Assembly: GCA_008508345.1 (NCBI GenBank)
Contig: QNGE01000927.1
Span: 60,332 to 124,331, forward strand
From: Paragonimus westermani
Taxonomy: Eukaryota; Platyhelminthes; Trematoda; Plagiorchiida; Troglotrematidae
DNA: 64,000 nt
Direction: 5' to 3'
Part shown: in pieces, positions 57,236 to 64,000 of the stretch
How positions within the stretch are numbered: position 1 is the stretch's first letter
Layout: every line of letters begins with the position of its first letter
The notes under the pieces: model-generated
Databases searched by the model: none
What the model was told of the DNA's origin: nothing
The model's input: only the letters and a program-made list of their open reading frames with translations
Translations under genes and position numbers: made by a program

Positions 57236-60200
57236 CTGTGAAAACATTGGGGAGAAAAGGGTGCAAACGAGTTTAGAGGATCGCTTTTTTGCTTCCTGCA
57301 TTATGGCTTCCAGAAAGATGTTTGAAAATTAGACCGGACTGTACCAACAGAGCCCTACACGATTGGCAATATCGTGTTACAGCTTCTCGATCGACGTCAT
57401 TTGTCACATGTTGAAGTCTCCACAGCGTGCAACCTCCGCAAAAACCACTACAACCATAACAGAATCGCTCAATCGACACAGCGCCTAATTAATAGCCTTG
57501 TTCGATTAATCAACCAACAACCCACCGCAAAAAAAAATTTACGCTGAGCACACACTTCTAATATTCTTTCTAGAGTTCCTCAAAGTTTGAGTAAATGTAC
57601 AAATATCCGACCGTTGAACAGTGCAAATATTTGGGATGAGGATCCGAGTGTTTGGTTGCGACAACAATGACTACCGATCACAAAATTGCGGATTTGAATC
57701 TCAGTTATCTCAACTGTCCATGTTTGAGTTTTGAAAGAGTAACCAAACCCGTGTCAACATGATCAAGCATGTCGCACACCAGCAACCATACTGTGCGGTG
57801 AAAACAGGAAGTATTCGTATTTCGAGTGACCTTAGTACATTATTATGATCCTAAGTAAGCCCGGATTTTCGTGAGAAAGCATCACACCAAGCCGAATTTT
57901 GCACTGTCTTTAGTCAGATCAGTGGTAAGTGAGACTGATTTTCTCGAATCAAAAAGTGAGACCTGTACCGAAGATCAACAAAGTGAAAAACGGTGTGACG
58001 CATGAACCATTATATGCACACAGAAGCATACTATCACTTGCAATGCGCTCATACATTCGGTCATTTTTCTAACAAACGACCGTACGACTATTAAGGCGAT
58101 CCAACGGCCGAACAAGAGATTACTAAATAACTTTAGTTTAAGGTTACCCAATAAGCAGAATTCACGCATGCACTGTACACCAGAAAAACCTTTAGAACGC
58201 CACAGACATTAGTAATCAAATTAGAAACCGACCGTCCGCATTCAAGGGTTTACATGTTCAACGTAGTGAGACGGAAAACTGTTATATCTATGAAGAAGTT
58301 TAAATGTTTGCACCTATAAAAAACGTTTGCTACCAACCGATATACCATATTACACACGAAGTGAATGGCATTGGTGCGTGAAAAACTTTTACGTGCAATG
58401 TTTACCACCACGTAACACAATGAATCGCATATGTGATGGACACTAACACCGTTTGAATCCAGACAGAAAATCAGGACAAACACGGGACGAACCTACAGTC
58501 GTGTGATTGATAGTTGGCGCCATTGGCATTGACCTATTGTGTTTGTGATAGCTCTTGCCGTACGACAAGCCGTAGGTATCCATCTGGTTCGAACGGTTCG
58601 CGAACTGTACAAGTTCACAAAATAGCTAGGCCACGATAAATGCGTATACAGTACCGGACCGTAGCAAACCCAACAGATATTTGAATAGTACAAACCAGAA
58701 ATGAAACCGAATGGCGATGTTGAACAACAATGGGAAATGTGTGGTATCTGCTCATACGTTCAAAATCTGTCCTCAGAGAGGTCTGAAAGTCGTATTTTCT
58801 CAGTATATTGAACAAATCGTTAGAGCACAGGCAGTGACATGTTAATTTACAGTGGATCCTCGGTACAAGGTAACCAATAACACGAGAAGATTTAACCTTA
58901 AGTCTACAAGAGCGGAGAAAGAGTAGTAAACACCAACAGAGATATGAATACAAAGTATCATCTGAATGTGGCTCATTGCAGATTAGGCCCACAACACCCT
59001 TAACTTCCGAGTGTGCTTACATAAGGCATAAATTTCGTTAGCATTTCGCGTTTTATTTCTCCCTCTCCCCCATGTGGTCAAAGTCTTTCTATCGATAGTA
59101 GCATACTTGACTCGCTTATTTGAGTACAGTACTTTGCTATCACCTGGCGTTACGTTTCCGTGAAGTATCTTCCTAGGATTACCCACCTTGAATGTACGTC
59201 TATTTGTATTCATGATTGCATTTGCTTATTCGTTACAGAATCATCACGAGTTGACCGAGACAATCTTTCGACTGTGATGAACCTCGGGAGTATAAATTCC
59301 AGTAGAACATTCGTCGCATCGACTTGTAAGTCTAGCAATCAAACGACTATCAAGCAGAGGTATCCCAAGAACAACTCGAAAATAAGAATTATCTTTAGGT
59401 TCCAAATCGTAATATGGCTGCTTGCTAACACCGTTTTAAGCCGAGACCATGAATACACATTTTGGTGAATCAGCAGTCAAGTTGTACAGCCTCTGTGCGT
59501 CGTTCCGAGGCTTGAAGCTATCCCAACATAAGACCGGTGGGGGTCAAATGCATGGTTGGAGATACTGGATGATGCAATAGAGCATGTGCGTCTTGTGTAA
59601 ACTGATGATGGGGGTTCGCATGTCTCGAAAAAGTGGAATACTGAGCTAGCACCACTCGTGATGCCCGCCGTGGATGCGCAAGTAAACTCTGTAGTCGTAG
59701 GCTTTGCTGTAGTCACTGTATGAGGCTCTGGTCTTACCAACTCTTATGTCATAAATGCTTCTACTTCTCTGTTGTTTTCAGCTAAAACTCTATGGAATAA
59801 CCCGGATCGTTTAGCACTTCAAAAACTAACCGGTATTATTTGTAGTGGCAATCAACTGGCTGCAGATCAAAGCAGTAATACAATCAGTGTGGGCCAAAGT
59901 TGAAAATTAACAACACCAATATTTCTCCAAGGTGTATCTCCATCTTTTTTCGTTGGTTCATGACTGAAACTTCTGTGGCATCCGCGTCTACCGTTGCCGC
60001 ACGTCACCTGTCTACCTGTGCACGCGTGTGTTCCTCTCTCTCACCCCGACCCCGAACGAACCAATCCTGTTACCCACACAATCGATTGGGTGACTGCTTG
60101 TCATATTCTGTCTCATCACTCGAGTTCGGTAAAGCTACGCGCTATTGCCGTCACGTGTTCTCATCCTACTCTGGGCCGAATACGTGTCAGGGCTCGCAGT

Positions 60201-60671
60201 TTATCGTGGTTCTAAGTTGTAACAACCTCCAAGTTCATTCATCATGAAATCTTAGCGCACGAGTTTAACGCCTTTTTTGATCGAAAGATGGAAAAGTTAC
60301 CACAGTTCCGATGTGTTCGGTAGTGCGAACGGTTGCTCGGGCTAGTACCGAATGCGTTAGCAAGTACCAATTGCAGTCCTACTGGACGTCAACAGCAGAA
60401 CCATAAATGTAAAAACCGGAGAGATCTGAGGAGGTCATTAAACATTTCTTACCTAAAGATATTCAGCAAACGGAAATGTTAAGTGAATCGTCACCTCTAA
60501 CTGACACATATCTTTCTCAGTACGACACGATGATGACTAATGTATGAATTCGTCCACACACTGAGGATCCCATGATAGCGAATCCAGCCAGCTCTGTAAT
60601 TTATACTATATAACTCGCCTTATGAGTATGACTTAGTAAATACTTTCTTCAATTTACCCTCATCAACCATT
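57236..60671. other. Possible intron of MRPL44; no other gene seen
   Basis: Minus frames 58615-58992, 58983-59213 and 59477-59740 and plus frames 59160-59468, 59900-60247 and 59994-60215 lack recognisable motifs. I could not find the preceding mL44 exon. Confidence 0.45.
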
Positions 60672-61034
60672 CTACTCCACACATAATGTGGGACTAATAA
60701 TTATTCGATCAAAAATGACTGTCCCACCCAGGGTATGAAGATAATTGAACGCCGCCCTATCCTCTAGATGGATTCGCACGAACTTCAAGGGATGTACATC
60801 ATTATTTGGCAAAAATCTGACTTCGATTTGCTCACTTTCAGGTTTATGGCAGAGGTCATGACAGAAGTGCCTTTCGTGATCGGAAACCATTTGATGATGA
60901 AACGGGAAATCAGCTTTGGCAACAAACATTACAAATGAGAACCGCATCACAGTGCATACCCAATGTAGGTAACAATTCAAACTGACAAATAAACAAACCT
61001 TCACCAAGTAATTCTCGAGAGCTATAGATTCCAA
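60672..61034 (-). CDS. Exon-like ORF, unknown protein
   Basis: I do not recognise this protein. The frame reads FPFHHQMVSDHERHFCHDL, then SEQIEVRFLPNNDVHPLKFV and RIHLEDRAAFNYLHTL. It has a protein-like composition and an acceptor-like AG (GTTGCCAAAG, about 60.93 kb). A donor-like CTGG|GTGGGA follows at about 60.73 kb after HTLG. The likely exon is about 60.73-60.92 kb. It does not match the missing mL44 N-terminal region as I know it, so it may be a separate gene, nested or adjacent. Confidence 0.3.
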   Translation of the reverse strand: MESIALENYLVKVCLFVSLNCYLHWVCTVMRFSFVMFVAKADFPFHHQMVSDHERHFCHDLCHKPESEQIEVRFLPNNDVHPLKFVRIHLEDRAAFNYLHTLGGTVIFDRIIISPTLCVE

Positions 61035-63303
61035 CCTGATAACACGCTGTCAGTGTATTCATTCCAGCTTGGTTCTGTAATCTGTAATAGTAAAACGAAA
61101 AAATATCGCACTTTTAATCTAGTCATAACAGAGAGGACCGCAGTTAGGTCGCCTAACGACAGGCAATATTCGGTCCATGGCAAACGATTAAGAAATCAGT
61201 ATCACAAAACAAAGCCTTGGTCCGTCCGATGCACTTAGCCTAGTCAGTGTGAACTGCACCAGTTCGTCTCATAGACTGACGCAACCGTCAACAAAGTGGT
61301 ATGCTTTGTGGGAGTTTATGTAAATACATGTGTTCAAACGAAGCAAGTTCTACTCAAATCGTACTAGTAACTCTAATCAATATCAGTGGACTTGATGGCT
61401 ATCGACGAGTTGTGCTGCACTGAAAGAACGAATTTTGTCTCTACGTGTATGCAAAGATTTGGAACTCCATGATCCGAACGTCCAAGGCAATCAAAATGAA
61501 TCACAACAGCTAATTCACTCATTTCATCAATCGGAAGATTTGTTTATGAGCAAAAGTGGTTAACCAACAATCTATTAACAACGACGTTGCGCTAAGTAGC
61601 GAACTAAGATTCAAATAGTAGGCCACAACAAGTGAGCATTAATCTTCATTTCTATGTAAACGTCTATCAGCAAGACTACAAAACAAATGGATTTTCGTTA
61701 ATTCCCCACATCGTGTAATTCGCCAAAATTCTGCGACTTCTTCGGGTGACCGGCTGATCCGAAACCTTTATACATACTTATTCCGCCAGTGAAACTTAGG
61801 GAACATCAAAGCCACAAAGAATAAAAGGGGAGAACAGAGGGAACGATGAGCGAATAGTGGAGTGAAACAATTGGTGGGTGGATGAAAACAGTCCACAAGA
61901 CACAACCTTACAATGCACGCGCTACTGATCAAGATCTGTTGCCATCGACCTACTACGCTAAAGTGGACGGTGTGACAGTCACATCGACAGAGGCACTCAC
62001 ACCAGGCAGGCCAATAGCTGGAGGCCTGACAACCCACAGTCTCCCGGTCCTCTAGGCTGAGGGTTGGAAGAAGGCTGGGATTGGTTTCAAAAAAAATGCC
62101 CGTTCTGGTACATCATCCGCCCGCTGTCTTGCGACGCAGGCTTTTGAGCCAAAGGCCTTGGTTGAGAACCCTAATCGGTCTCCTGTCCACGTATGGACGT
62201 CCTGACAGTACCTCAGCCCACACAACCATGAATACTCATAACACTGTTAACTCCATAATGCATCGGCTGTTTCGGAGTATAAACCCGGTTGCCCTATCTG
62301 CTATGCACAACGTGGTGGAAAGGCGAAAACATGTTCTCCTGTTCCCCTCCCCACCGTCCTATCAAATGTAGCTCTCAGGTCCCTCTCAACCTCCATTTAC
62401 AGTAAATACTCTGCAGGTCTCACAACAGACAGCCAATCATGATAATACTGTGCTGGTAAGCCCCATCTCGGACCATTCAGCTTCAGACCTCCCTCGTCCC
62501 TTGCTCTGACTACGGATTCGAATTAATATGGACCTTCAGTTTTTGCACTCTAAAAGAGACAGGTAAGCAGGCCCCCCTTCCACAAACGTTAGACACATCG
62601 AATACCGAGGTATGTTACATTTCGGAGATTAGAATCCAGGACAACAGTAAACGTACTGAACTGACAGAACCCGCACTGTCAACCCGATGTTGGTTGTACA
62701 CTGTATGTCTATGCTCCACGTTTGTGTCGTGGGCTCATTTTGCTCAGATCCGGTAGTGCTTTCGATCGAAAAGTGGTTCTGAATAGTCATTCTGGCCGTA
62801 GGTATCAACATTCAGACCGGGCATCTTAATCGAGAAGAGCCTCGTTGAAGTACTAGCTTTGGAACGGCATACCATCGCCCGGATAATGGCAAGGGGTGGT
62901 TTCAGCTGTACGCTCAACATAGGCTATTTTTCAGTCAGCACTGATGATGGAAACCGTGCGCACCTTTGATATATTTGGTGCCCCCACCCCAAACTATGGA
63001 CCAGACTTAGTTTCGAATAGACTACACAGCTGTTAGCTGTAGATGACGGAGCTCCATTCAGAACTGTCTTCTTAATGGGGCATTTACATCATTCGTTGGT
63101 ACGTTGCCGTTTCGCTCACTTTTTCTGGGCAACAGCTGGCTGTTGAGAAGCTGGACATGCCGTTAATGAAGTATAGGTACTAGGCTATCGTACGAAGCAG
63201 CCTTAATGGTTCTCAACCCGAAGATCCTAACAGATCCTGGAGCTAAATCTCACAAGACGTTCATTAAGCAGGTAAGGTAGCACGCGGCACGGCAATTCGT
63301 GAG
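61035..63303. other. No recognisable gene
   Basis: Frames 61053-61238, 61768-62037 (minus), 62081-62371 and 62629-62811 (minus) have no motif. The stretch just before 63.3 kb may be the endonuclease end of the RTE-like element, but no motif was recognised. Confidence 0.45.
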
Positions 63304-64000
63304 TTGAACAAACGTAGTATCTCGGTGAAATCTCCGGAGTTGTTAGGTGACAGACGGAACGTTCCCCCTGACAGTTCATATAACAAGTTTAGGAGGGATA
63401 CCTGTAAGAAGCTGAAACGTAGCGTAAAGATCAATCATGACGCCTTGCTAATGGAGAAAAAATTAGGGAAACGGAAGTCGCTCTTAACTGATGGAACATT
63501 GGCAACTTCTTCAAGCTTGTCCGTGCAACTGGTCGCAGCCGACCGTTTGTCAGTGAAGCTAACAGCGAGGCAGATGGCACGCTCATCTATAAGTCCAGAA
63601 GGTTAGAGCGGTGGGCGGAACACTTTGAGGGTCAACTTAACTGGCCTCCTGCATCTACCGCGTTGCCACCACAAACTTGCAATGTAGTGCCCTGGTCGGT
63701 AGACTTGGAACCACCCACTGAGACTGAGGTCCGCAATTGCATTGCGGTTCTCAAGCGTAATAAGGCTGCTGGTCCAGATAACCTCGTGCCAACACTTTTC
63801 AAAGAAGGGGGAGAGGCGTTAGTAGAAGCTTTGACTCATTTATTTCAACCCGTGTGGACGACGGAAACTGTCCCCTCGAGCTGGGGTCACTCGATAATAG
63901 TTCCTATATTCAAGAAAGGTATAAGGGGCTCTTGTGAAAACCACAGAGGAATTAGTTTGACCCCAGTCATTTCTAGGGTTCTAGCATCTATTATACTTCG
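63304..64000 (+). pseudogene. RTE-like LINE, pre-RT and RT start (cut by window edge)
   Basis: The first frame (63304 to about 63480) reads ISVKSPELLGDRRNVPPDSS, typical of the region before the RT. After a frame shift, from about 63.49 kb the frame stays open to the edge for about 169 codons: NFFKLVRATG, RRLERWAEHFEGQLNWPPAS, EVRNCIAVLKRNKAAGPDNL, WGHSIIVPIFKKG and NHRGISLTPVISRVLASIIL. These are the RTE-type boxes (Arg-Trp-Ala-Glu-His-Phe, Lys-Ala-Ala-Gly-Pro-Asp, Trp-x-x-Ser-x-Ile-Val-Pro-Ile-Phe-Lys-Lys-Gly). It is the best-preserved LINE here, with one frameshift seen. The catalytic part lies beyond the window. Confidence 0.8.

Noticed and set aside
59595..59640. CTGATGA followed by CGAAA (hammerhead-like)
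   Set aside because: No stable stem II or stem III can be drawn between and after the core boxes.
62930..62990. CTGATGATGGAAACC (hammerhead-like)
   Set aside because: Stem III and the cleavage triplet are not in the needed position.
1..64000. CRISPR arrays, prophage or bacterial operons
   Set aside because: No regularly spaced repeats and no operon-like runs of genes. The content is eukaryotic.

Overview
This window looks like nuclear DNA of a flatworm, most likely a digenean fluke. The evidence is the content: sparse gene pieces with splice-like borders, no bacterial operon structure, and a dense layer of decayed Penelope-like (GIY-YIG), CR1/Jockey-like and RTE-like retroelements, a CACTA-like transposase relic and a tRNA-headed SINE. 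The species cannot be named from sequence alone.

Three host-type genes are recognisable. (1) 6.76-7.78 kb, minus strand: a complete, intronless ORF for bacterial-type aspartate-ammonia ligase (AsnA), with a 3' splice/trans-splice-like acceptor directly before its ATG and an AATAAA downstream. (2) 44.68-45.13 kb, plus strand: TSR2, the eS26 chaperone in ribosome biogenesis, lacking the usual C-terminal tail. (3) 57.03-57.24 kb, minus strand: the last coding exon of mitochondrial ribosomal protein mL44 (MRPL44). Three further exon-like ORFs (8.1, 44.4 and 60.8 kb, all minus) have no recognised homology.

Layout. 1.2-4.0 kb: two Penelope-like copies as a large inverted repeat. 6.6-8.4 kb: asnA and a neighbouring exon-like ORF. 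9.5 kb: SINE. 10-19 kb: nothing recognised. 19.7-20.3 kb: CACTA-like transposase relic. 23.4-27.5 kb: LINE fragments and an inverted pair of (ATT)n-tailed repeats. 29.6 kb: a hammerhead-ribozyme-like core. 30-46 kb: LINE graveyard (CR1-like ORF1, endonuclease and RT pieces, one RTE-like relic) with a fold-back of 147-bp arms at 41.1-41.7 kb and TSR2 at its edge. 49.7-52.1 kb: a second Penelope-like family and an RTE-like C-terminus. 55.0-55.3 kb: two SINE heads facing away from each other around a palindrome. 56.6 kb: a possible third GIY-YIG piece, then the mL44 exon. 57.3-63.3 kb: mostly blank, possibly intron. 63.3-64.0 kb: a better preserved RTE-like element running off the edge.

The genes do not form a pathway. 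The point of most interest is a bacterial-type asparagine synthetase apparently built into an animal genome. All calls come from reading translations by eye; no database search was run. Boundaries of degenerate elements are approximate.
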